Assembly (NCBI RefSeq): GCF_000622085.1
Contig: NZ_JHWL01000006.1
Location: 62,001-126,000 of the forward strand
DNA length: 64,000 nucleotides
Source: Butyrivibrio proteoclasticus P6B7
GTDB lineage: Bacteria; Bacillota; Clostridia; Lachnospirales; Lachnospiraceae
Direction of reading: 5' to 3'
The translations under genes and the position numbers were made by a program. How positions within the stretch are numbered: the stretch's first letter is position 1; every line of letters begins with the position of its first letter. This document shows positions 24,186-32,206 of the stretch, one piece after another. The notes beneath the pieces were generated by a model that was not told where the DNA came from, did no database searches, and worked only from the letters and a program-made list of their open reading frames with translations.

Positions 24186-25001
24186 ATGATAAAAGCAGAC
24201 TACCATTTACATAGTCACAATTCAGGTGACAGCAAAGCCCCCATGGAAGACATGATCACAAGCGCAATAGATAATGGCCTTGAATATATGTGCTTTACAG
24301 AGCACATGGACCTGGATTTCCCTATATCTGAGCAGGATCCAGCCGGCACCTTTGAAGTAGATCTAAACTCTTATCACAAAGAGCTACTTTATCATAAGGA
24401 AAAATACGCAGATAAAATTACTATAAACTACGGTATTGAACTTGGTCTCCAGCCCCAGGTGGCAAAGGGAAACCAGGACCTTGTAAATTCCAATGATTTC
24501 GATTTCGTAATAGGTTCCCAACACGTAATAGACAGACTTGACCCCTACCACAGCACCTACTGGGAGGGCAGGGATGAAAAAGCCAGCATCCGTAAATACT
24601 TTGAGGAGACCTTCGAGAATCTTAAGCTCTTTTCCGACATCGATGTTCTTGGTCACCTCGACTATGCCGTAAGATACGCTCCCCACAAGGAAGACAATTA
24701 TGATCCAAGGGACTATCAGGACATTCTTGATGAGATTCTTACTTATATTATTAAGAAGGACATCGGTCTTGACTTTAATACTGCTGCCCTTTCAAAGGGC
24801 CTTAATAATCCCAATCCACATCCATTTATTCTAAAAAGATACAAAGAGCTTGGGGGATCAATAATAACCTTTGGCTCCGATGCCCATGTTCCTGAAAACG
24901 TTGCAGGATACTTTGCCAAAGCCAGAGATATAGCCATATCCTGTGGATTTACAGAGTACTACACCTTCAGTAACAGGCAAAAGACATCCCACAGACTTTA
25001 A
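24186..25001 (+). CDS. hisK: Histidinol-phosphatase, PHP family
   Basis: The PHP metal-binding motif DYHLHSHNSGDSK is at residues 4-16. Further metal ligands occur in FTEHMDLDFP, GIELGLQP, GSQHVID, DVLGHLDY and GSDAHVP, as in YtvP/HisK-type histidinol-phosphatases. The last dephosphorylation of histidine synthesis is therefore the likely role. ATG 24186 has GGAGG 6 nt upstream; the longer frame from TTG 24174 has none. 271 aa is usual. It stands alone, divergent from gap. Other PHP phosphoesterases share these motifs, so the substrate is probable rather than certain. Confidence 0.88.
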   Translation: MIKADYHLHSHNSGDSKAPMEDMITSAIDNGLEYMCFTEHMDLDFPISEQDPAGTFEVDLNSYHKELLYHKEKYADKITINYGIELGLQPQVAKGNQDLVNSNDFDFVIGSQHVIDRLDPYHSTYWEGRDEKASIRKYFEETFENLKLFSDIDVLGHLDYAVRYAPHKEDNYDPRDYQDILDEILTYIIKKDIGLDFNTAALSKGLNNPNPHPFILKRYKELGGSIITFGSDAHVPENVAGYFAKARDIAISCGFTEYYTFSNRQKTSHRL

Positions 25002-25011
25002 CCTTAATAGC

Positions 25012-25040
25012 TTTATAGAATTACCTAAATATAGTAAAAT
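25012..25040 (+). promoter_or_regulatory. Sigma-A-type promoter of pilin-like operon
   Basis: TTTATA (25012-25017), 17 nt, TAAAAT (25035-25040), 33 nt before the start at 25074. It could drive the six to seven genes up to 29672. Confidence 0.5.
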
Positions 25041-25073
25041 ATTCTTATATTAATTCATTTATGGAGGACGAGG

Positions 25074-25817
25074 ATGTCACAGGATAATAATAAGAAGAGC
25101 AGAAGACAAAACATTTATGGTTCTATTTTCACTCTTAAGGTAAGCCAGCTTTGTATTGCTTTGGGCCTTACTATTTTGCTCTTTTTGCTTGATGTCATAG
25201 AAGCCATAAAGCATGGATCTCTTGACAACATCAATCCCTCACGTCCCTCTTCCTATGTGATCATTATCATCATAGTCTTTTTTGTTATATCCATTTTTCT
25301 GGATCTTTATATCTTAAAAAGAACTATGGCAATCGGAAACAGACTTAATGAGCTTGCTTACATCGACAAGCTTACAGGTCTTCCAAACAGGTACAGCTGT
25401 GATCTTCTTTTTGAGAGCTTCAACTCTGATAACAAGCTTCAGAACGCAGGCATTATTGTAATGAAGATAAACAACCTTGGAAAGGTTAATTCCAGCAGTG
25501 GACATCAGGGCGGCAACTGGCTCATCTCAGAGTTCTGCACCATACTTGAAGAGGTTGGAGAAAACTATGGCTATGTCGGCCGAAATGGCGGAAACGAATT
25601 CATCACTCTTCTTGAAGACTGTGACAGCACTAAAGCTGATATGTTCCTATTGGATCTCACCAAAAGGATCCAGGGTTACAATGAATTAAATGTAGGAGCA
25701 CCAATAGAGGTGGCTTATTCAAGAGTTCTTAATTCAGATGCAAATGTGGATATAGTATCAAAACTTGTATCTCTTGGTTACAGAAAGCTTCTTGAATCCC
25801 CTCAGATCCTATCCTGA
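25074..25817 (+). CDS. Degenerate GGDEF (GGNEF) membrane protein
   Basis: Two membrane helices (about 20-45 and 62-84) precede a GGDEF-like domain (about 95-247) with IDKLTGLPNRYSCD. The signature reads RNGGNEFITLL, so Asp is replaced by Asn. The metal-binding region reads VMKINNLGKVNSSS, where active cyclases have D-x-(D/N)-x-F-K. Catalysis is therefore unlikely. Such proteins may bind c-di-GMP or GTP as regulators. The next gene starts 6 nt after its stop and belongs to a type IV pilus-like cluster, which suggests nucleotide control of that system. GGAGG lies upstream. Confidence 0.88.
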   Translation: MSQDNNKKSRRQNIYGSIFTLKVSQLCIALGLTILLFLLDVIEAIKHGSLDNINPSRPSSYVIIIIIVFFVISIFLDLYILKRTMAIGNRLNELAYIDKLTGLPNRYSCDLLFESFNSDNKLQNAGIIVMKINNLGKVNSSSGHQGGNWLISEFCTILEEVGENYGYVGRNGGNEFITLLEDCDSTKADMFLLDLTKRIQGYNELNVGAPIEVAYSRVLNSDANVDIVSKLVSLGYRKLLESPQILS

Positions 25818-25823
25818 TAATAT

Positions 25824-26801
25824 ATGAAATCTGACGTGAATTCTTTCTATCACAAACTGCATAAATTGACAGCTCTTTTAACAGTAGGTTTTGTTACCGT
25901 TTCTATGTGTGGCTGCGGTGAAGAGAAGACCTTCCAGAGTAATGCTCCCTCCTCTACCATAACGCCAGCAGTAAAAGGAAGTCGTGACAATACCCCTGTT
26001 TGTCTTGTGCCAACTGCTCCGGGAGAGGTGGTATACAGTAACAACTACGCACAGGTTGATGCCTCCAACTCCAGTGAGGGCTACGTGGTGGTTAAATATC
26101 TTGGAGAATCCCCTAAGGTCAAGCTTCAGATCGTGGGCCCCGACCAAGTAACCTACACCTACGACCTGTCCTCAATTCCTACGGACGAAGTCTTTCCGCT
26201 TCAATCAGGCAATGGCGAATATCTCGTAAACGTATATGAGAATATAGAAGGAACCCAGTATTCAATGGCTTTTTCAACGGTGGTAGACGTTAATCTGTCC
26301 GATGAATTCCTGCCTTTCCTGTATCCAAATCAGTATGTAACCTTTAGCAGCTCCTCTCTGGCAATTGCCAAGGGCGAAGAACTGGCCTACAGCTGTAACA
26401 GCGATCTGGACGTGGTTTCTGCAGTGTATAACTTCATGATCCAGAATGTAACCTATGACTACGATGAGGCAGAAACTGTTCAAAGTGGCTACCTTCCTGA
26501 TGTGGACGAGGTCCTTACCACCGGAAAGGGCATCTGCTTTGACTACGCAGCGCTTATGACTGCCATGCTAAGAAGCCAGCAGATTCCAACCAGAATGGAA
26601 ATTGGCTACGCAGGAACTGCCTATCACGCCTGGCTTAGTACCTACATTGAGGACGTGGGCTGGGTAAACGGCATGATCGAATTTGACGGAACCAAGTGGT
26701 CCCTTATGGATCCAACCTTTGCTTCCAATATGAAAAAGAAATCCGAACTCAAATCCTTCATTGGAGACGGTTCAAACTATTCAGTTAAGTACATTTATTA
26801 A
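25824..26801 (+). CDS. Transglutaminase-like lipoprotein
   Basis: The signal region runs to VSMCGCGEE (Cys30 or Cys32 as lipobox Cys), so it is probably a surface lipoprotein. A beta-rich part follows, then a transglutaminase/protease-like core (about 205-310): KGICFDYAALMTAML with catalytic Cys, GYAGTAYHAWLSTYI with His, and WSLMDPTFAS with Asp, so the triad is intact. The start has only a weak RBS and lies 6 nt after the GGNEF gene stop, so it is probably coupled. Such domains often act as cysteine proteases or cross-linkers of surface proteins. Processing or anchoring of the pilin-like proteins is a guess from position. Confidence 0.88.
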   Translation: MKSDVNSFYHKLHKLTALLTVGFVTVSMCGCGEEKTFQSNAPSSTITPAVKGSRDNTPVCLVPTAPGEVVYSNNYAQVDASNSSEGYVVVKYLGESPKVKLQIVGPDQVTYTYDLSSIPTDEVFPLQSGNGEYLVNVYENIEGTQYSMAFSTVVDVNLSDEFLPFLYPNQYVTFSSSSLAIAKGEELAYSCNSDLDVVSAVYNFMIQNVTYDYDEAETVQSGYLPDVDEVLTTGKGICFDYAALMTAMLRSQQIPTRMEIGYAGTAYHAWLSTYIEDVGWVNGMIEFDGTKWSLMDPTFASNMKKKSELKSFIGDGSNYSVKYIY

Positions 26802-26814
26802 ATTCGGAGGTCTC

Positions 26815-27870
26815 ATGAAATCTGGTCTTAGAATCAAAAAATTAAGCAGCTATGAAATCTCTAATTTCTGCCGCCAGATGGCTCTACTTATCAAGGCAGG
26901 AATTTCACCGGCTGAGGGAATCGACATCCTTATTGATGACACCAAGGATTCATCCTCCCAGAAGGTCCTTAATAAGATTGCTCAGGTTCTTCACAGCGGC
27001 GAGAAGTTCCATGTAGCTCTTTCTATGAGCGACGTATTCCCTGAGTACGTTGTTCACATGGTTACCATCGGTGAAGAGTCTGGAACATTGGACACCGTAA
27101 TGGATTCCCTGGCGGACTACTACGACCGTGAAGAGAATATCCAGTCCAATATAAGAAGTGCCATCAGCTACCCTCTCATCATGGTATTCATGATGCTGAT
27201 CGTGGTGCTGGTTCTTATCATCAAGGTACTTCCTATATTCCAGCAGGTATTTGCGCAACTGGGCACCAACATGAGTGGTTTCTCCCAGTCACTGCTTAAC
27301 ATGGGTAACCTCCTTAATAAGTATTCCTTCGTAATGATCGCAGTACTTATTGTAATTGCCTTTTTGTTCTTCTATTTTTCCAACACAGAGCCTGGTAAAA
27401 AGAACTTTAAAAAGCTGCTAAATAAATTCAGGCCAACACATAAGCTGATGCAGGAGCTTGAATGTGAGCGTTTTGCCAGCGGTATGGTTCTCACTCTTTC
27501 GAGCGGAATGGACACCTACGAGGGTCTTTCCCTGGTACACAAGCTGGTGGAGAGTAAAGAAATGAAAGACAAAGTATCCAAGTGTCGTGAGCTTTTAATG
27601 GACGGGGAATCCTTCCCGGACGCCCTTTCCAAGGCCAACATCTTCACCTCCTTCTATTCACAGATGATCTCCGTTGGCTTTAAATCCGGTTCCATGGACA
27701 CAGCAATGAAGCAGATTTCCGAGCGATACGAACATGAGACAGAGAGAAAGATCTTTTCCCTTATCTCAGTTCTTGAGCCTACATTGGTAATTATTCTATC
27801 CCTTGTTGTTGGTATGATTCTGTTGTCCGTTATTCTTCCTCTTATGGGAATAATGTCAACTATAGGTTAA
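26815..27870 (+). CDS. Type II secretion/type IV pilus inner-membrane protein, GspF/PilC family
   Basis: Two GspF domains are visible. The first (about 15-140) has FCRQMALLIKAGISPAEGI and a membrane helix after AISYPLIMVFMMLIVVLVLI. The second (about 215-350) has CERFASGMVLTLSSGMDTYE and closes with a helix (LEPTLVIILSLVVGMILLSV). This platform protein anchors pseudopilus assembly. ATG 26815 has CGGAGG upstream; a longer frame to 26761 overlaps the previous gene. 351 aa is normal. No assembly ATPase (GspE/PilB) or prepilin peptidase lies in the operon, so they must be elsewhere if the system works. Confidence 0.93.
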   Translation: MKSGLRIKKLSSYEISNFCRQMALLIKAGISPAEGIDILIDDTKDSSSQKVLNKIAQVLHSGEKFHVALSMSDVFPEYVVHMVTIGEESGTLDTVMDSLADYYDREENIQSNIRSAISYPLIMVFMMLIVVLVLIIKVLPIFQQVFAQLGTNMSGFSQSLLNMGNLLNKYSFVMIAVLIVIAFLFFYFSNTEPGKKNFKKLLNKFRPTHKLMQELECERFASGMVLTLSSGMDTYEGLSLVHKLVESKEMKDKVSKCRELLMDGESFPDALSKANIFTSFYSQMISVGFKSGSMDTAMKQISERYEHETERKIFSLISVLEPTLVIILSLVVGMILLSVILPLMGIMSTIG

Positions 27871-27879
27871 AGAGGTTTT

Positions 27880-28239
27880 ATGGCACCTAGATTTTCAAGA
27901 TCAGGAGACAACCTGATCAGAATTACAGACAACTTCTATAGAGTATTCTCAATATTTATCTTCGTGGGGATACTTGTGCTCTTTTTCACGGGCATAAGTC
28001 TTGCGGGCAAGAACTCCATTGAAAAGCAGCAGGAGTCCTTAGAAAGCGCCATAGCCAGAGATATCGTCCAGTGCTACAGCATTGAGGGACGCTATCCTCC
28101 AAGCCTTGAATACCTTCAGGAGCACTACGGACTTACCTACGATGATGAGACATTCTTTGTGGATTACAGGCCTATTGGCTCCAATCTCTATCCCGATGTG
28201 ACAGTTATCAAGATAAGAAAGGGCGAAAATGGATCATAA
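27880..28239 (+). CDS. Small single-pass protein of pilin-like operon
   Basis: This 119-aa protein has one helix (about 24-44) and a short outside domain. The segment YSIEGRYPPSLEYLQEHYGL is the pattern seen after the helix in many pseudopilins and DUF-type pilin partners (processing of a peptide-length stretch, YPP). GAGG precedes the ATG, 9 nt after the GspF-type gene. Its last codons overlap the next gene by 11 nt. It is probably a minor structural component. A clear prepilin cleavage site is not seen. Confidence 0.8.
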   Translation: MAPRFSRSGDNLIRITDNFYRVFSIFIFVGILVLFFTGISLAGKNSIEKQQESLESAIARDIVQCYSIEGRYPPSLEYLQEHYGLTYDDETFFVDYRPIGSNLYPDVTVIKIRKGENGS

Positions 28240-28723
28240 AAAGCAAAAAAGGCATATGATAGACGGCTTTTTTGTTATAAGCCTGATGCTGGTATTCGTT
28301 TTATCAGCCCTGTCTGTCATAGCCATAGGAGCAAGTATATATAAAAGAAACGTCTCGGACATGGCCTCCAACTACTCCCACAGAATAGGCAGCGCCTACA
28401 TCACGGAGAAGATCAGGCAAAACGATGTCTACGGCGCAGTTCAGGTAAAGCACGTTTTTGAAGAGAACGTCCTTGTCATGACCCAGGACATCAATGGAAC
28501 CCTGTACGACACCTACATCTACGAGTACGATGGTTATCTTATGGAGCTTATGGCCAGAAACGACATCAGCGATTTTTATCCCCAGTCTGGTCAGAAGATC
28601 CTTAAGATCAGTAATCTGGAAATTGAAGACGCCTCCACTTCCCTGATAAAGGTAATCATTTCCTTAGAAAACGGCGTGGATGAATCACTCTACATTGCCA
28701 AAAGGAGTATTCCAAACAAGTAA
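28229..28723 (+). CDS. Single-pass protein of pilin-like operon (possibly DUF4860)
   Basis: In this 164-aa protein a basic start (MDHKKQKRH) precedes a helix (about 12-35) and an extracytoplasmic beta-rich domain with VLVMTQDINGTLYDTYIYEY. It resembles the DUF4860 family, which I recall from clostridial pilus-like clusters; this is from memory and not certain. The start overlaps the previous gene by 11 nt. Its TAA shares one base with the next ATG (TAATG), so translation is coupled. The likely role is a minor pilin or assembly partner. Confidence 0.8.
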   Translation: MDHKKQKRHMIDGFFVISLMLVFVLSALSVIAIGASIYKRNVSDMASNYSHRIGSAYITEKIRQNDVYGAVQVKHVFEENVLVMTQDINGTLYDTYIYEYDGYLMELMARNDISDFYPQSGQKILKISNLEIEDASTSLIKVIISLENGVDESLYIAKRSIPNK

Positions 28724-29268
28724 TGAATCAGCAGACCACATCTAAGACAAGTCTGTTCCTGATGGAACTCATCATAGCGATCACCTTCTTTGCCATATCC
28801 AGCGCAGTCTGTGTAAGGCTTTTTGTGTCGGCCCACCTGCTTTCGCAAAAGAACTATGACCTTACCAACGCAGTTATGTGGACCCAGAACCTGGCAGAGG
28901 TTTTCTACGGCACCAAGGGAGATCTACATGAGATGTCAGCTCTTTATTCTCAGGGAGTGTTATCTCTTAATGACGATGAAGAAACGGGAAGCCTTGTACT
29001 ATTCTTTGATGAGAACTGGGACTTCTCTGACGCTTCCCTGGTGAATTCTTCCTACGAAGCCATAATTCAAGTAACCAAGGAAAATGCCAGCGATGTATAT
29101 AAAGATGTGACGGAATATCAAATATCTTATAAAGGTAAGGCCTATGTTGGCCAGATCGCCATTATCGATCTTAAGAATCAGAGCGATGTCTTTTCATCAA
29201 TTCCGGATAATGAAGACATCATTATTAATCAATTAACCGTAGATCAGTATATAGGAAAGGAGGAATAA
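28723..29268 (+). CDS. Pseudopilin-like protein
   Basis: This 181-aa protein has an N-terminal LFLMELIIAITFFAISSAVC helix with Glu at the fifth position of the hydrophobic stretch, as in type IV pilins and pseudopilins (GFTLxE class). The usual Gly before the cleavage point is replaced (KTSLFLMEL), so processing is doubtful. The body is soluble and acidic. It starts inside the stop of the previous gene (TAATG). The neighbouring GspF family gene supports a pilus or pseudopilus role. Confidence 0.82.
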   Translation: MNQQTTSKTSLFLMELIIAITFFAISSAVCVRLFVSAHLLSQKNYDLTNAVMWTQNLAEVFYGTKGDLHEMSALYSQGVLSLNDDEETGSLVLFFDENWDFSDASLVNSSYEAIIQVTKENASDVYKDVTEYQISYKGKAYVGQIAIIDLKNQSDVFSSIPDNEDIIINQLTVDQYIGKEE

Positions 29269-29270
29269 GT

Positions 29271-29672
29271 ATGAGAAAAAGATCTAGCCCGGCCCACGTT
29301 GGAAGCGCATCAATACTGCTTATCTTTACTGTACTTAGCGTTATCTCCTTTGCGGTACTTACAATGGTCAATTCAAAAGCAGACTACAATCTGACCGCAA
29401 ATCTGGCAGCAAGACAACAGGTTTATTACTCTGCCTGTCATGAGGGAAATGCCTTTGTAGCTGCAGTAAATTCAGGCTATGATAATGGAACGGATAATGG
29501 TATAATAAAGAAAAGTATACCAATTACCGATAAGCAATCACTCGATATTGCGTTAATGTCAAATAGCATAAACAAATCAACCAATTCTGAAAACGGCTAT
29601 CGCATAATCCAGTGGCAGATAGTAAATCAGCAGGATACCAGCTACGATTACACACTACCAGTCCTTAAATAA
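29271..29672 (+). CDS. Small single-pass protein, last gene of pilin-like operon
   Basis: This 133-aa protein has a basic N-terminus, then a helix (about 12-33; ASILLIFTVLSVISFAVLTM), then a soluble part with a Tyr- and Asn-rich sequence. The layout resembles PilX/TadE-like minor components, but I cannot assign a family. AAAGGAGG precedes the ATG, 2 nt after the previous stop. No good terminator follows; the next 180 nt are AT-rich and end in the cheY ribosome binding site. Confidence 0.78.
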   Translation: MRKRSSPAHVGSASILLIFTVLSVISFAVLTMVNSKADYNLTANLAARQQVYYSACHEGNAFVAAVNSGYDNGTDNGIIKKSIPITDKQSLDIALMSNSINKSTNSENGYRIIQWQIVNQQDTSYDYTLPVLK

Positions 29673-29853
29673 CGTCGAAACTTTAAAACAATTTTCCTAA
29701 GACTTTATCAAATTTTAATTTTTATCATTACGATTTAACGCTCATAATATAAATTACGTGGTACAATAGATTATGTACTGAACAACTAAAATAGATAACA
29801 AAGAAATTGATTCAATTTTCTTAGCAACTAAAAATTTTCATTGGAGGTTCAAT

Positions 29854-30216
29854 ATGGGAAAAAGAATACTCATTACTGATGACGCCGCTTTCATGCGCAT
29901 GATGCTTAAAGATATCCTCTCCAAGAATGGATATGAGATTGCCGGCGAAGCAGAGAACGGAAAAGTCGCAATCGAAAAGTATAATGAGTTAAAGCCCGAC
30001 CTTGTAACTCTTGATATCACAATGCCTGAGCTTGATGGTATCGGAGCTTTGAAGGGAATCAAGGCTGCAGATCCTAATGCAGTTTGCATTATGTGCTCTG
30101 CTATGGGTCAGCAGGCAATGGTAATTGAATCTATTCAGGCTGGCGCTAAGGACTTCATTGTTAAGCCATTCCAGGCTGACCGTGTTCTTGAAGCGGTTAA
30201 GAAGGCTATCGGATAA
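29854..30216 (+). CDS. cheY: CheY chemotaxis response regulator
   Basis: This single receiver domain of 120 aa has the acidic pair Asp9-Asp10, phosphoacceptor Asp54 (TLDITMPELDG), Ser82 at the switch position (MCSAMG) and Lys104 (VKPF). There is no output domain, as in CheY, which binds the flagellar switch. TTGGAGG precedes the ATG. It is monocistronic, with a terminator at 30266. Chemotaxis partners are not adjacent. The CheC-like protein (48198) and the FliM-like peptide (1406) in this window are possible partners. Confidence 0.92.
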   Translation: MGKRILITDDAAFMRMMLKDILSKNGYEIAGEAENGKVAIEKYNELKPDLVTLDITMPELDGIGALKGIKAADPNAVCIMCSAMGQQAMVIESIQAGAKDFIVKPFQADRVLEAVKKAIG

Positions 30217-30265
30217 CCCTGTTTTTAAAGGGCTTTGGAAGCGCGCCTATAAATTAAAATAATAA

Positions 30266-30309
30266 ACGAACTTGGCACTTTTCTTTGAATGCGCCAAGTT
30301 CGTTTTTTG
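30266..30309 (+). terminator. Intrinsic terminator of cheY
   Basis: An 11-bp perfect stem ACGAACTTGGC/GCCAAGTTCGT (30266-30276 with 30293-30303) is followed by TTTTT. Confidence 0.9.
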
Positions 30310-30315
30310 TTGCTT

Positions 30316-30910
30316 TGGGCCACCCCATCAGGCTCTGTTTTGTGGTGTAAGAGCGAGCCTCTATTTAAGAGCTTTCCAAAAGTGTTTCAAAAATCCTGTC
30401 CGCGAATTAACTGTCTGAGGTCAGGCTCTTAGATTTTTACGGCAGGTGATTTTGATCTGGCTCGTTACAAAAAAGATGCACATTTTCTCAGATGCTCCCG
30501 CAGGCTTTCTTTCAATGCGCATGCTGCACGATAATTACTTGCAGGGCGGATTATATTGCATGGCAATTGGAGCTTTGCTCCATAGGCAAAATAAAAAACG
30601 AGAATTTCCAAACTCCATGAGCTTGGAAATCTCGTTTCTTTTTTGCCGTAACGAGCGCTTTGCGCTCTTGCCATGCAATATAATCTTTTCGTCCTGCTTC
30701 AGACAATCGTTCGCATGCGCGTAAAAGCCTGCCATGGGAGCATTAGAAAATGGCACTTTTGTTGCCTATACTCGCCAGTATCAAAACACTCTGCATTAAA
30801 AATCTTAGAGCCTGGCCGAGTTTTAATTCGCAGGATTTAGAAACACTTTTGGAAAGCCTTAAATTGCGGCGAGCGAACCAACACAAAACAGAGCCTGATG
30901 GGGTGGCCCA
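30316..30910. repeat. About 600-bp nested imperfect palindrome with central terminator hairpin
   Basis: The two arms are diverged inverted copies of each other, each about 280 nt. Perfectly paired blocks are 30316-30344 with 30882-30910 (29 bp), 30371-30388 with 30840-30857 (18 bp) and 30549-30566 with 30668-30685 (18 bp). Between them the arms align by eye with gaps. Each arm carries a local hairpin at the matching place but of different sequence: TGGAGC-TTT-GCTCCA (30568-30582) and GAGCGC-TTT-GCGCTC (30653-30667). The centre is a 15-bp stem with one bulge (30596-30637) flanked by T runs on both strands, hence a bidirectional terminator for cheY and the DUF3237 operon. Open frames here are mirror artefacts. 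No gene is supported. Confidence 0.88.
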
Positions 30911-30954
30911 TAACCATTCCACAAAACCATGGCTGATAAAAGTTAGATCAAAGC

Positions 30955-31365
30955 TCACTCGTTTACGTAGAAATCTATTGTGACTCCGCCTTCGGCTCCT
31001 GTCACTGTTCCGGCTATATCAGCCCTCTCCATCCACTTAAGAGCTTCAGAATCTGTGTAGATCAAAGGCTTAGTGTGTATCACTCCGCCGTTGCTGACAG
31101 GCTGAACTTCTCCATTATTCTCGATAAAGATGTGACAGTCTTTTCCATCGCAGTCTTTACCTTCAAGAATATATCTTGCAGAAAGAACTCTTGGCTCTCC
31201 CGCTGGCTCCTTCTGAGTATCAACTCCGCCAGGAAGGATAACACCCTTAAAGTTGTCACAGTCGCAGTCTCCGTGGAATAAGATCATGGTGGCTTTTCCG
31301 CTACTTCCCTCCACATTAAAGATCTGGTCAAGTTTTACATTGATAGTTAATATCTTTTCTCCCAT
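30955..31365 (-). CDS. DUF3237 family protein
   Basis: This 136-aa soluble protein has the beta-barrel pattern of DUF3237: ILPGGVDTQ, RVLSARYILEGKD, CHIFIENNGEV and a closing GTVTGAEGGVTIDFYV. A loop CDCDNF and a D-x-DGKD segment might bind metal. GGGGGAG precedes the ATG. It is the last gene of the MarR-ABC-ABC-esterase operon, 12 nt after the esterase stop. The family has no firm biochemical role that I can state. The link to an esterase suggests modification of a small exported or toxic compound, which is inference. Confidence 0.85.
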   Translation of the reverse strand: MGEKILTINVKLDQIFNVEGSSGKATMILFHGDCDCDNFKGVILPGGVDTQKEPAGEPRVLSARYILEGKDCDGKDCHIFIENNGEVQPVSNGGVIHTKPLIYTDSEALKWMERADIAGTVTGAEGGVTIDFYVNE

Positions 31366-31377
31366 TATGCTCCCCCA

Positions 31378-32178
31378 TCACAGCTTCTCAAGAACATATT
31401 CAACGCCCTTGCCAATATATGCGTTCCAGAAATTCCAGTCGTGAATGCCAGGGCCTTCTTCGTACTTAAAGTCAGCGCCGTTATCCTCAAGGAATTTCCT
31501 CATGATCTGGTTCTCTTTATAGAGGAAGTCCTCTGTTCCAATAGCCATGTAAATTGCAGGCTTAGGAAGATTATTCTCAAGTATTCTCTTATAGAGAACC
31601 TCAGGATTATTATCTGATTCTACTACCTTGGTAAGGTCCCCAAATACCTCGCTGTAGTACTCATAATTAGCAATTCCGTCATCGAAGTCTTCGCTCATAT
31701 TGGCAACATTATAGATAATAAGAGCTGAAGAAAGAGCTACCACTCCTCCGAAGGTCTCTGGGTAAGCAAAGGCTGTATGGAGTGCTCCAAAGCCGCCCAT
31801 AGAAAGGCCTCCGATAAGGGTGTCCTCTCTTTTATCTGATAATCCAAACATCTTTCTGGTAAAGTCCACAACCTCTTTTCCCGCAAAGGTGCAATACTGG
31901 TTGCCTGTAGCCTTCCTATCCAGATAGAAATTATTGCCTGTAGTTATCATGATAACTGCCAGATTGTACTTATAAGCCACATCCTCTGCAACTCCGTTGT
32001 ACATCCAGTCGCTTTCATTTCCAGAAAAGCCATGAAGAAGGTAAAGTGTCTTCATAGGTCTTTCATAATACTTGTTGCCAGCAGTAAACATTGGGTCAAT
32101 ATCTCTTGGAATCGCAAACTCGATGTTGACCTGTCCATGCTGCGCCTTTGAGTTAAAACGTAGTTTTCCTGATGCCAT
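31378..32178 (-). CDS. Esterase of the EstA/esterase D (alpha/beta-hydrolase) type
   Basis: ATG 32178 (MASGKLRFNSK) has GGGG 8 nt upstream and gives 266 aa; the longer frame to 32310 runs into the ABC gene. Visible are the oxyanion region LYLLHGFSGNESDW, nucleophile Ser in LIGGLSMGGFGAL, the acid residue near AIGTEDFLY and the catalytic His in GIHDWNFW. This is the pattern of putative tributyrin/feruloyl or S-formylglutathione-type esterases (PF00756). It has no signal peptide, so it is cytoplasmic. Its place behind an ABC exporter under MarR control suggests detoxification or de-esterification of an imported or toxic compound. Confidence 0.92.
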   Translation of the reverse strand: MASGKLRFNSKAQHGQVNIEFAIPRDIDPMFTAGNKYYERPMKTLYLLHGFSGNESDWMYNGVAEDVAYKYNLAVIMITTGNNFYLDRKATGNQYCTFAGKEVVDFTRKMFGLSDKREDTLIGGLSMGGFGALHTAFAYPETFGGVVALSSALIIYNVANMSEDFDDGIANYEYYSEVFGDLTKVVESDNNPEVLYKRILENNLPKPAIYMAIGTEDFLYKENQIMRKFLEDNGADFKYEEGPGIHDWNFWNAYIGKGVEYVLEKL

Positions 32179-32206
32179 TTCCTTTTCCCCCGATTTATGT
32201 ATAGTC

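Noticed and set aside
30446..30756. Open frames of 69-92 aa on both strands inside the 600-bp palindrome
   Set aside because: They mirror each other because the two arms are inverted copies, lack ribosome binding sites and run through the central terminator hairpin.
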